Positions 21,778 to 32,827 of a DNA stretch of 64,000 bases are shown here, piece after piece. The stretch is from contig OX637620.1 of NCBI GenBank assembly GCA_951802195.1, positions 1,488,001 through 1,552,000 of the forward strand, given 5' to 3'. How positions within the stretch are numbered: position 1 is the first letter of the stretch; each line of letters starts with the position of its first letter. A model generated the notes under the pieces. It did no database searches. It saw nothing but the letters and a program-made list of their open reading frames with translations, and was not told the origin of the DNA. The DNA is from Tausonia pullulans. Lineage: Eukaryota; Basidiomycota; Tremellomycetes; Cystofilobasidiales; Mrakiaceae. Both the position numbers and the translations under genes were made by a program.

Positions 21778-24676
21778 ATGGCCCTCCCACGGTCCCCTCT
21801 TGCCCCCTCCCACTCTCTCGCCCAGATGAGCCGTCAGCCGACCGCCGCGCTCTCTCACCGTCGGGCTTCCTCCAAAGGCGACGACGATGAAGCGTGTCAC
21901 CGTCCAGCTGGCCTCGGTCTCGCTGGCGGGTTCGGCACAGACGTCGACGAGCAGGAGGAGCCTCACTCGCACTCGCATTCGCATTCACACACTCATTCGG
22001 ATCACTTCCATTCTCAATCGCACTCACACACGCATACCCATGTGCCTTCCTCCCCAACCCGGTTATCGCGTCTGCCCTCCAACAGCGGCGCGACCACGCT
22101 ACATCCGTCTTCCTCTGCCCCCTCTGCCCGACGACACGCCCCCGCTCCCTCAATCTACCTCCCGCTTTATCCCTCGGACGGCCATGGCCAGCCTGATGGT
22201 GACGCGTCCGAGGAGCCCGAGGCTCGGGATGATCTCCTCCCGCTGCCTCCGACGCCTTCCGCACGTCGCTCACCCCTCACGTCGTCGTCCGTGATCGGAT
22301 CTGAGACGGCGAAGCAAAGGCACACCCGCATTCACTCGCGCAACCTTTCAATCTTCTTCCCGAGGCCCGGTGCCCCCGGGGCAGGCGCAGGCGGCGGAGC
22401 GGAGGGTAAGGCCGGCGAAGGCAACGACGCCGGCCAGGTGGTCGAGGCGCCCGTGACGGACATCGGTTGGGACGGCCAGAAGGACACGCCGCCCCTAGGC
22501 CGACCAGGGACGAACGGAGCTGCAGGAGGGTTCCAGTTCGGCCACCCTGGCCAGCTGCAGATGGAGAACGAGGCGAACGAAGTTGCATTCGGCGGGGCGG
22601 CTGGTCAAGGCCCCAAAGTCACCGGGAGGCGAGGCCACCACGTATGTAGCTCGCTTCAGTTGGCTTTGATGCAAGACAGGGAGAGCTGACCCGATGTCTC
22701 CTGGTTGCTTGCACCGGTACAGCACAAGCACTCACTCTCGCACAACTTCTTCTCGGTGCGGCGCGTTCAGATACACCCTGCCGTGCATGTACCTCTGGCT
22801 CACATCTCATATCATCCCTAATTACAGTTCATGGACCCGACGGGCACCAATCCTGCGCTTTCCGCTGTCCCTGGCTCCGCCATATCACCCACACTTCAGA
22901 TCCCCTCCCACTCGGCTGACACGGACGGCGTCTCGTCCCCTGGAGGATCGCACTGGTCGCCCTCCTCGCCCTTCTCGCCGGCGTACAACGTCTCTCCCTC
23001 AACGCCCATTGATCCAGCGCAGCCTAAGCCGATGCCTACGAGCTTCACGCCTGGAGCCAAGCTCTCGCCTCACCTTCCTTCGCCATCGACGAACGACACC
23101 TCACCGGGCTTCCTCGTTCTTGCTGGCGCCGATCTCCGCACGAAAGGCATGGCCCTCTTCTCCGTGCTCGAGTTTGCGCTCGGAGCGTCGCTCTGGGTCG
23201 ACGGTCAGGCCGGCGGAAGTGTTTCCGTCACAGGGCTGGGCTATCTCGTCGTCTTCGACGCTCTCGGCGTCATGGGCCTCGTCGCGGGCAACCTTGGCAA
23301 GATGGGCAGCAATACGAGCAGCATGCGGACGCCGTTCGGGTAAGCTGTCTGGCTGCTATCGCTCGCCGATCATGTGCCGACGGCTGACTACTCTCCTCAG
23401 CAACCACCGCATGGAGTCCCTCGTCCTCTTCGTCCAGTCCGTCTTCCTCCTCTTCTCGTCTGTCTATATTTGCAAGGAGTCAATCGAGCACGTCCTACTT
23501 CTGGGGCACGACCACGGCAACGACTTCTTCGAGTGAGTCCATGATACTTCATACGCTGTGACATATCGCTGACCTCGAATGTTCGCTCAGACTCGTCCTG
23601 CCCAACACCCTCCTCGCTCTAGCGCTGGCCGCTGCGCTCTTTTCTGCTGTCGTCTTCCGGAATCACGGCAAACTCGTTGAGGGTCAGTCCACTAATCTTG
23701 TGTGCTCTACCTTTTGATTGCTGACCCCTGCGCCTAATCCAGCGATCGGCTCGGGCGTCCTTGGGCCCATGGTGTCGTTCTCCCCGCGAGTACGATCCTC
23801 TCTCGCCTCGACCCCCCTCGACCGGGTCCTGGCCATCTTCTCCAACCCCTTCTCAATTGCGGTACTCGCATGCACTGGTGGCCTTCTCTTCGGGGGCCTA
23901 TTCCTCCCGTCGTGCGCCTACTCTCCGATACTGCCATTCCTTCCTTCAAGACCCTTGCTGACGATTTGCCGCTCGACCTTCCAGCGATTCACTTGCCTCG
24001 CTTGATAAAACCATCGCCATCCTCGAAACCGTCCTCACCTTTGCGACGTCATACCCGGCTGCCAAGGCGTTCGGTCAGGTCCTGCTTCAGACTGCCCCGC
24101 CGCCTCGCGCCGTCCAGATGCTCGCGCTCGACAAGGCTGTGCGCGAGGTTGAGGCTCATCCGCTCGTCGCCTATGTCCCCGTGCGTGCCTCCTGGTCTTC
24201 TTCCAGCTCGTCATGTCTGTCCTCTGACGACAGCTGTGTCTCTGCAGCCGCCGCACGTCTGGCGCCTCGTCCACCACGCGGCTTCCACCGTGCTGCCGCC
24301 CGCGTCCAAGCTCGCCGCCCAGTCGGAATATACCGTCGGAGGACTCCGTCCCCAGTCAGCTTCCTCGGCTCTTAAGGCTGCCTCGCTCTCATCGTCCGCG
24401 TCGTCGTGTCTCCTCGTCGTCACCCTCGTCGTACACGTTCGTCAGGACGCGAGCGATCAGAATATTCTCGGTGAGCACAAATCCCCCTTTGTGTAGGACT
24501 TGAGGCATTGATTCTCCCTTACTCCTTCCACAGATGTCACTCGCTTCACCTACGAGCGGTGTGCACCCGCGGTCGGTGCATCTAGGCATGGCCGCTCCTC
24601 GCGCGGAGGAGGCGCTGGTGAGGGCGAGCTCACAGTTGAAGTCAAGCGGGGTCTGCCCAAGTGGACTGAGCGGTGA
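21778..24676 (+). CDS. ZRG17: Zrg17-like cation diffusion facilitator
   Basis: In yeast, Zrg17 pairs with Msc2 to move zinc into the early secretory pathway. Nine exons (21778-22641, 22723-22755, 22828-23339, 23401-23532, 23591-23682, 23743-23911, 23985-24180, 24248-24470, 24534-24676) sum to 2364 bases, or 787 residues. A His-rich stretch (PHSHSHSHSHTHSDHFHSQS and on, about 62-88) lies in the long N-terminal tail. Family signatures are RIHSRNLSIFFPRPG and, across a 33-base exon, HKHSLSHNFFSFMDPTG. Membrane segments follow: MALFSVLEFALGASLWV, YLVVFDALGVMGLVAG, ESLVLFVQSVFLLFSSVYI, TLLALALAAALFSAVVF. The usual zinc-site ligands of transporting family members are not evident, as in Zrg17, so it likely needs a partner. 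Naming rests on these patches from memory. Confidence 0.85.
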
Positions 24677-25749
24677 TATTGATAGTCCAGCAGAGATCAA
24701 ATAGAATAAATAGTCGAGACATGCGATGGACCGTCGTTGTTCGTCCGTAAAGTAGCGCGCTCCCCGGCCTTTCCTACCCTCGACTGTGCCGCCTGCTTTT
24801 GCCCTTCCTGCCCTGCTTTGAAGGCGCGGGGGGGGGGGGGACACTAGATGCCTGAAGTCGGACTCGAAGACGACTTGTAGGGCTTGGTCTATCAGGTTCC
24901 GGCTTCGTTGCCGACCAGGCGAAGACTGAGGGGCTTTTCGGCAATCTTTCAGGGATCCTCCCCGAAGGCGAAGATAAGCTCATCCTGAAATGTCTTTCAG
25001 TGTTTCCTTGCTGCCAAAATTATTGCGGTTTTCTCTTTGGCGCAGTGTCTGATCGCCCAGAAGAAGGCCTCGCCTTCGAGGAAGGTAGTCGCACAACGCA
25101 TGCGGTAGGCTACGTTCGGGAAGACGGCCGACACCATCTAGAGGTGGAGCTCGTATCTGAGGAGGAACTCGTGAGCTCTGGTCTGCGCGGTTCTGTCAAA
25201 CTTGGTAGAGGGATGGGGCCGAACGACAGACAATGAGGGGGCAATAGTCAGCGGATGAGACGGCAGGTTGTCGCTGCCTAGTTGCTTGCTTGCTTTTGAT
25301 TGGAAGTCAGTCTGATCATGAATCTCCTCCTGGCTTTATGCTGCTACCATGGGCATCGCGTGATCCTTTTCTTCAAATGATTGGGTAGGAGAATTACGGA
25401 CATCGCCGGGTGAACGAATAGCGGTTGAGCCTGGTCCGTGGCGATGAGGTCGGAGAGCTTGACGTGATCGAGAGATAATGGTGAAATAGGGAGGCGCCGT
25501 CGCGTGAGGTCTTATACGAGAGACGATAGCGAGGGATTGAGGGAGAAAGATGGTCTTATGGTTGGTGGGCAGGAGGGATCGATCGAGACAGCGAGAGAGG
25601 TGCTTGGTCATAAAAGTTCATTCCGGAGGTATGTCCGCTATCTAACCGCGCAGCAACAGTGGCGGCCGTTCTTGGGCACCCCACCTCGTCACCTTGCTCA
25701 TCCTTCTCTAATGCCTTCCAAAACTGGAGAGGAAGAACTTCAAAACGAA
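24677..25749. other. Intergenic, gene-poor
   Basis: Left part of the tRNA island. A run of 13 G is at 24828-24840. Short open frames (for example 25000-25236) look like chance. Nothing else is supported. Confidence 0.45.
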
Positions 25750-25830
25750 GCTGACTGCAGGACTCGAACCTGCGCCCTCAAAGAGGATGTGATTTCTAAT
25801 CAAACGCCGTAACCACTTGGCTAAGTCAGC
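25750..25830 (-). tRNA. tRNA-Ser (anticodon AGA)
   Basis: The minus strand folds as a full class II tRNA. The 7-bp acceptor stem GCTGACT/AGTCAGC is perfect. The D-stem is GCC/GGC, the anticodon loop TTAGAAA, the long variable arm CCTC-TTT-GAGG, and the T-arm GCAGG-TTCGAGT-CCTGC. The anticodon stem has one T-C mismatch. A TTTT run follows the 3' end, as expected for RNA polymerase III termination. No intron is present. Confidence 0.93.
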
Positions 25831-26716
25831 CAGTTGGACCTTGACAATGTTGAAAAGGTCGATAACGATCTGTCGTCTGCAAAGCATAGTAACTGCGAAA
25901 GATAGAGCAGTCCAAACTTTACACCGTGGGCATTCAGCGCGCCGTTTGTATCGTGCCCAGTGGCACGTCCTTCTCTTCCATTGCATTTTTGTCGCCCTAA
26001 CCGGCGCCTTCTCCACTGCCGACGGTTTAGCAGACTCGAGGACCTCATCGATGTCACGTACAACGAGACCCGAGCGCTTGCGTCCACCATCTAGCGCACG
26101 CATCGGTCGATGGGTACGATGTGGACGAGAGGGTCAGAAAGCTGGAGCTGGGGATGAGGGCGGTAGCTGTGATGGCAACAGGGGTGGCGGTAGCTGAGGG
26201 CTAGGAGCGTCAGGGAGGGAGGGATGGCGGTGGTCGTTCGGACAGTTGGCGTGAGGTTTTAGTCTTCTCTTATCTTCTCCTTCCTCTCCACCCTGTTGCC
26301 CCCCATCCCTTCCCTTCTCCCCTCGTGTCGTATTTTCACTCTACCCCTTCTGGTCTGGAGTTTATACCCTCTCGCCCCCTCTTCTCCCCGATCTGTATAC
26401 TCCCTTCCCAACTAAACTCACTCTCTCTTCCTGTCTCTTTCCTGTCTCTCGCTTTCTCTTGCAGTACCTCCCCCCCCCATGCCCCCCGCCGTCGACTACG
26501 GTCATTGCACCTTTTAAGGTGGGGGTCATTCGACGGGCAGAATGTGAAACCTGCCAAGGTGGTGGCTGGATGCGACCGGTCGGACATGTGCCGGGGCTAC
26601 AGCGCGCAGCCCGCCGAATCCGTCCGCAGCTGCTTCTTGACCAGTGACTTCATCAAGGCTTCAAAGGTTCACGACCATGCTGAATGTTGAAACGGTTCCA
26701 AAAAGGAGGAGAATGC
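25831..26716. other. Intergenic between tRNA genes
   Basis: No gene is supported. Two pyrimidine-rich tracts (around 26270-26480) give chance open frames. Confidence 0.45.
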
Positions 26717-26857
26717 TCTCTGGCGGGGAGTCGAACCCCGGTCTCCCGCGGACAGTTGCTTGTGCTGGTCTGGACAAGCTCCCTTTGGAGGGTAGCAGCC
26801 GAAAAGAGCTTTTGCTTGACTGACAGGCGGACATCTTAGCCGTTGGACCACCAAAGA
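26717..26857 (-). tRNA. tRNA-Asp (anticodon GTC) with 70-base intron
   Basis: On the minus strand, exon 1 (26857-26821, 37 bases) and exon 2 (26750-26717, 34 bases) assemble into a tRNA. The acceptor stem is TCTTTGG/CCAGAGA (one G-T pair), the anticodon stem TCCGC/GCGGG, the loop CTGTCAC, and the T-arm is built on CGGGG-TTCGACT-CCCCG. The intron (26820-26751) sits one base 3' of the anticodon, the normal nuclear position, and is long at 70 bases. Confidence 0.88.
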
Positions 26858-27712
26858 CTGTAAGGCACAGGATGCGGATCGATGATTAACTAAAGCAGTC
26901 GGGTGATTGAACTCCGAATCCGCCGCCTGGCCCCGCTTTTACTCGCGCGCGCTGTTTGAAAGATATAGGGCTGTCAGAGACGAGGCTGCCGCGTGTGTCA
27001 GGTTGGAGAGTAAAAGGGCTTATAGGGCTGCTGGGGAGGTGGGTTGAGTGGACTTCGGCATACGTATCCAGCTAATTTAGTGGTGATGTTGGTGGCGGTG
27101 CTGGATGGTTTGGTCATGATGAAGATGGCAGTGGTCGAGGGGAGACGCACCTGGTATCCTCCATGTCTCCCTCTTCCCTCATTCTTCCACCTCTCTTACT
27201 TTTTCCCCTTTCCGTCACCATAGATAGTCGTCTCTTCCCCTTTTCTCTCACCCCCGGTCTCTTCCTCTCCCTTTACCCCTTCTCACGTCTCATGGGAGTG
27301 AGCACATCTCCCCCCTCCCTTCTGCCCTCCCTTACCTACGGTAAATGTGCTGTTAATTCAGGCACGGCCATGCGGGGACAGCTCAGTCCAAAGGGGCACA
27401 ACGCACAGCATGATTGGAGGAGGCGAGAGCTTCCAGCGTGTTCTATGAGCAGGTTCCAGATGCCACGACCGGTGCTTGGTCGCGCCAGAGTTGATGGCGC
27501 GGGCCACTTCTTCCATCAGGCGGAGGCATCCTAGGATCCATTGCCTTGCTTGTCACCGGGTCATCATACACACACATCTTACGCGCCTGATTAGCCCAAC
27601 AAAACGCCAATTACGACTAAATCTAGGCCGGAGATGTTCATGGAATCGACCTTCTCCGACCGGAGAAGCAGATTCGTCGATCTCCTTCCAGCTTCGGCCA
27701 GGGGTCCAATCA
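26858..27712. other. Intergenic between tRNA genes
   Basis: No gene is supported. A CT-rich stretch (about 27160-27330) produces an open frame that looks compositional. Confidence 0.45.
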
Positions 27713-27793
27713 GCTGACTTAACCAAGTGGTTACGGCGTTTGATTAGAAATCACATCCTCTTTGAGGGTGCAGGTTCGAGCCCTGCAGCCAGC
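27713..27793 (+). tRNA. tRNA-Ser (anticodon AGA), diverged copy
   Basis: This 81-base sequence is very close to the tRNA-Ser at 25750-25830 but lies on the other strand. The anticodon loop TTAGAAA, variable arm and T-arm are intact. It differs in the D-stem (A instead of G at position 10) and in the acceptor stem, where GCTGACT faces AGCCAGC and leaves one A-C mismatch. A TTTT terminator follows. It may be a working variant or a decaying copy. Confidence 0.85.
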
Positions 27794-28172
27794 TCTTTTG
27801 CTGCGTGGTAACACACCTCGCGCGCGCGCCTTTTCGGCCTGCCGAGTGGTCCTGGACACAGCAGCAACTCCTTGAGATACCAGCCTGGCATTGCGGCGGG
27901 ACGGAGTATACTCCATCGTTGGCGCTACCCAGATTCTATCCCTTCCTTTTTGTTCACTGCCCGAGGGGCGATCGAGCGTTGCCTTCACTCCTTTAGTGAG
28001 TGAGTCTCTACCGGGTCGAGAGCTTTTGTTCTCCGATCCGGAGGCACAGTTTCAACAGACCCCCCATGGCCTCCCACAAGGCATGTCGATCACCAGCATA
28101 AAACTTTCATCCATTCAACATCCTTTGAACACGTTCAACAACTCTCCATGCTTATCTACCCAGCCCCGTTCA
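27794..28172. other. Intergenic, 3' flank of BRO1
   Basis: About 380 bases with no recognised gene. It probably includes the BRO1 3' UTR. Confidence 0.45.
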
Positions 28173-31100
28173 TTAACGATACCCGCCATATGGGCTCTGC
28201 GGGGGCTGCGGCGGAGGCGGCGCTCCCCCATAAGCACCATACGGCGAGGAATATCCCTGCGACGGCGGCAACGGCGGCGGAGGAGCCGGATACGCCGACG
28301 AAGGGTACGCTGACTGCTGTTGCTGGCCATAGGGTGGATAGGAAGGCTGCTGCGGCGGTGGAGGGTAGGCCGATGAAGAGTACGCCGATGCCGTCGCCGA
28401 CAAGGGCGGGGGAGGAGGAGGGTACGCTGAATAGGGCGACGAACCGGCCGAGGAGTACCCGCCGGCTTTCGTCTGTGGCGGCGGCGGCGGCGCGGGGTGC
28501 ACGGACGAGGTGGCACCGTAGGGCGATGGATAGGCGGACGACGAGGAAGGAGGAGGAGGGGGAGGCGGGTAGGAGCCCTGTCGGGTAGACTGAGGAAAAG
28601 CAGGGTACGCCGGGGACTGACCAGCGCTGTTATACGGGTTGGTAGGCGCGGAAGAGTGCGACGGCGGCGCGGGGGGAGGCGGACCCGTCTGGAAGTCTGA
28701 GAGACCTCCAGCAGCGGCAAAATCCCATGGGTCAGACGAAGCGGTCCGCTGAGGCTGGGCCGGAACCTGCGGCGGAGGCGGGGAGTACGCAGCCGAGATG
28801 GGGGAGTAGCTGGCGGGAGGAGGAGACGACGTTGAAGTGTAGTGTCCCACGGGCGACTGAGGTGCCCGGGCCATGCTCAAGGACGCAAACTGTGACTCGA
28901 GACCTCCGCCACCAGAGAGAGACGGAGGAGGAGACCGAGACTGAGAGTTGGTGGCGCCCTGTCTGGCAAGCTGGCTGCGCTCCTCAGCCCGTTGGACAAC
29001 GAAGCTCTTGACGCTTCGGCGAGTAGCCTCAGCGAGGCTCTGGAGCTGTTGGTAGAACTCGAGGCCGTGGGCGAGTCCGCGCTTGACCTCCTGGTAGTCG
29101 GTCATAGTGCGGCCGAGCCGAGTGTTGAGCTCCTTGATCCTCCGTTCGGCGCCGTCCCACTTGGCCTGCGTCTCGCGGGCTCCCTTCTGAGAAGAGAGCG
29201 TTTCGAGCAGTCGGGCGAGCTCGCCGAGCGTTGCATGCTCATGATCGATGGCTGTCGAGAGCCGCGACTGGTAAGGGACGTACTTCTCGAGCTCCGTATC
29301 AAAGAGCGAGGGTTCAATGTTCCGGTTGCGACGGTTGACGAGAAGCAAGTGCGAGGGGTCATCGGTTTGCACCTGGAGCAGAAAGACAATGCGGTCAGCG
29401 TCAACTCATCCATTCACAGCACGCTTCGACACTCACCAGCTCTTTGAGGTCTTTGAGTGTCTCGGCGCGCTCTCGCTTGAGCCTCTGCAGCCGACCGAGG
29501 CGCTCCTCAATGTTGCCAACAAGCTTCTTGGCGTTTTCGATCTCCCGCTCGTTGTTCTCCTCAGTAGCCACATCTAGATCGAGCAGGCTCGTCTGTTTGG
29601 CCCCTGAGCCGGCTCCAGCGGCGGCCTCGGCGAAGGCTGCCTCGAGTGCCTCGACTGAACGGAGATGGGCGACGTCGTCCTTGATCGTCTCGTAGAGGGC
29701 GAGGCAGCGGGCATCCGACTGAGCGGCCGACGAGAGCGAGTTGCGCTGCGAGCGAAGGTCATCCCGCTGCGCCTTGGCAGCCGTTGCCGAAGGAAGTTGA
29801 GCCCAATTGCCTTGGTGCTGCGCCTAGAGAGAGAACAACGCCCGTTAGCCGAGACCAAAAAACGACCAATCAATTTTACCCACCCTCATGCTTTCGCATT
29901 CGCGACTCTCCTTGTCAAGCTCTGTCTGCGCCCAGTCCAGGTCCTCCGTAACGCGTGTCCTGCAAGCATCCAGCCGCTCAAGGAGCTTCGCAAGACTTTT
30001 CCCGATCTTCTCGTCCTCCTGGACCTCCTCACACCATCGGGCCGTCTCCCCTCCTGGGACAGCAAGCGCGTCGAGGCCTGCGCTATGCCCATCGGGAGCG
30101 CCGCGGCTCGCGAGCATCGCGCGGTAGCGGTGGAGACCGGCGGGGAGGTTCATCGAGGCGAGCGAGGCTTGGACCTCGCTCTCGGCTTCGCCGGATCGAT
30201 CAGCCTCAGCACGGGCGAGTTTAGCCTTTTCTTCGGAGTAGACAGAGGACAGCTCGTGGACCGAGAGGGGGATGAGACGCTGGAAGATGTCCGGGCCAAC
30301 TACAAGAGTACTCGTCAGCGTCAGGGCGTACAGGACCAGGAGGAGCAGCGTCAGAGGTGGAGCTGACTGAGCTTGGAGACCTCTGGCGAGGCGTAGATCT
30401 CTTGAATTGGCATTGGAGCAGCCGCGGCAAACTTGTCGACCTGAGGAAGCGACGTCTCGCTCGGGACGATTGCATGGTAGATGAGGTCATTGTCCCTGTT
30501 GGCGCTCGTCTTGAGCTCCGTCACGAGCGCGAGATGGGCTTTCGTGAGCTCCGCGATGGCCGGTCCAGCGTCCGCGGGGAGCGTGGGCGAGTTAAGCGGC
30601 GCGAACGTGGCGTTGAAGGTCGCAGCGAGTTTCTGGGCCTCCTTCGCGGTTGCCTCGGCGATGTTGAGTCGGGCGACACCGTCACCATACTTGCTGGCGG
30701 ACTCGTCGGCGATGGCTCGATAATACTGGGCGAGCGAGGTGAAGTACTTGGCTTTGATCTAAAGGAACGCGGAGATTGAGCATTTCGCAATGATGAAGAA
30801 CGATAAGCTGTAGCCTGACTCACGTTAATCAGGCTGACCCAGTTCCTGTCGATGATACCTTTGCCAAAGAACTCCTTGACCTCCTCCCCGAGCGCATGGT
30901 ATAGGAAGGCCGCCTGGCTCGCTAATCTCGCGACGAGACCCGCGTTGCCCCCCTTCTTCCCCTTCCCCTCCTCAGCGACCTTCTCAAAGAAGACCTCTTG
31001 CGCCTGAGCCGAAACTATCCCGACGAGGAACCTGACAACCTCCTTCGAGAGGTCCGTAGTCGGCGCGTGCAGGAAGTTCTCGTTGATGTAGACGAGCAAG

Positions 31101-31814
31101 CCCGCAGCAGTGCGGGCGTGCTGGTACGCTCGCTTGACGCCTTCGGGGGAAGCCCTCGTCTGCTGCTGGGCGAGCGTCGCGAGCGTTGCGGCGAGTTGGA
31201 AGAGAACGCACGCCTTTTCAAATGCGAGAGAGGTCTGGGTGGTAAGCTTGCCAGTGAAGGCGTCGTACCTGCAAGGCAGCCGGTGGGCGGGAGCATCGAT
31301 GGGTAAGCGAAGGAAGCAATCGAGGTTCGTCGAAGAGGAACGCGACTGCTCGGCGTGTAAGACTGACCAAGGGAAGGGGACCTTAATTTCCGGGAAACTT
31401 AGAGAGAGAGGCCGGCTCGTCAGTCTCGAGCCTGCTGCATAGCGGCCGGCTCCTCCGCTGGCGCGGTCGTCGAGACGATGAGCGAGCGAGCCGACTCACC
31501 GAAGCTCCAAGAGCTCGAGCTGGCCAAAATATTTGAAGAGCAGGTCCCTCCCTGTGGCAGCAGCACTCTCCAAGTCAGTCATGCCTTCTCTCTCGCTTCC
31601 CACATCCAACGCCGGCGCACGCGCACGCACCTGTGAGTTCGCTCCCTGCTCCACGGACGGCGTCCTGCCTCGCCCGCTGGAGCGAGGCGCATTCCTCGGC
31701 GTACGTGTCGGGATCTTCACCGTATGATGTGTGAATTGTCCGCCGGATCGGGGCGGACCAGTCGGTCTCGTCCGTCGTCTTGCGCGGGAGCGCGATGAGC
31801 GGGGACTGCTGCAT
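28173..31814 (-). CDS. BRO1: Bro1/ALIX-type endosomal sorting protein
   Basis: Bro1 binds ESCRT-III (Snf7) on endosomes and brings in the deubiquitinase Doa4 during multivesicular body sorting. The start is the ATG at 31814 (MQQSPLIALPRKTTDETDW). The Bro1 domain follows: RDLLFKYFGQLELLELRF, FPEIKVPFPWYDAFTGK, then LAFEKACVLFQLAATLATLA and LGEEVKEFFGKGIIDRNW. A V-domain-like coiled-coil region comes next, for example KKLVGNIEERLGRLQRLKRE and LEKYVPYQSRLSTAIDHEH. The C-terminus is a long Pro/Ser/Tyr-rich tail ending QPPQSPYGGYR, as in other Bro1 proteins; I see no clear YPxL motif in it. Several introns are needed, including a typical one near 31499-31384. Strong identification. Confidence 0.93.
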
Positions 31815-32827
31815 CCGGTCCGGGTGGAGCGGGAGATGAAAAGCGGTGAATGGGGGGTTGGGGGAGTGGGTGGGAAGAGGGAAAGTGTGGCTGGTAGGGA
31901 CGATTGGCGGCCTGTGATACTGGGATGAAGAGAATCAAAGACGACGATGGGTGAGATGTTCGCGCGGGGGCTTGAGTTGCAAAGGATCGGCTCCAGTCGA
32001 GATGGTCGTCGGAGGAAGGCCTCGCGCATGTCCTCGTCACCGACGCCAAGCTTCTCCGCTTTCGCCTCTGCGCTTGCGCTTCGACGAGGCCGACAACCTC
32101 CCCGTCTAAGCCTGGGATGACCATACGACAGCGAGTACTCGCAAAACCCAGATAGTGGAGAAGAGCCCAAGCGGGCTGCAATCCCATCGATTTCTAAGCC
32201 AAGCGCACGTCACCTCCCTCCGAACCCTTGGATCTTCCACCCACTCTTCGTTCGGCTAGCGATGAAGAAAAAGCAAAAGGGACAAGAGACCTTGAGAGAA
32301 AAGAGCAAAGCGAAAAGAAGAGAGAACGACTTGAAAGGGGAAGACAGACTCCAGATAGGAGCGTTGGTCGGCCAAACCAGGGCAAGCGACCGCCCTTCCT
32401 TTGCCTCCCCAAAATGGAGAAACAAGAGGGAGGGAAGCGGGTGAGAGGAGACAACCAGGTCTCATGACCACGCTAGAGGAATAATAAAAAATAGAAGAAA
32501 GAGAAACCCATCAAGGGATCCCCAAGGACAGGCGACAGCCCAACCCAAGTCCGAGAGCCCATTCTCCCACCTCGCCCGACACGCCCACACCCATCGCTCG
32601 GTCATCTCCTGCCAGAGAAAGACGATCGAGGCGATGAAGACAGAGGCGTGCTTCTCGTTCTGCGACTGGCGCAAGAGCGAAAGCGAGCAAGGCGGAGGGG
32701 ACGGGAAAGAAGAGGGAGGAGGTGGACGCCCTCCAATGGCGACTAGCGCTACAAGGAAAGAAACACAAACAATGGAGAGAGAAACGTTTACCAAAGGCCC
32801 AGAACATAAAGAGAAATAGGCACGGGC
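31815..32827. other. Intergenic between BRO1 and the barrel protein
   Basis: About 1 kb holding the BRO1 upstream region and the 3' flank of the double-psi barrel gene. Open frames here are low-complexity. No gene is supported. Confidence 0.45.
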
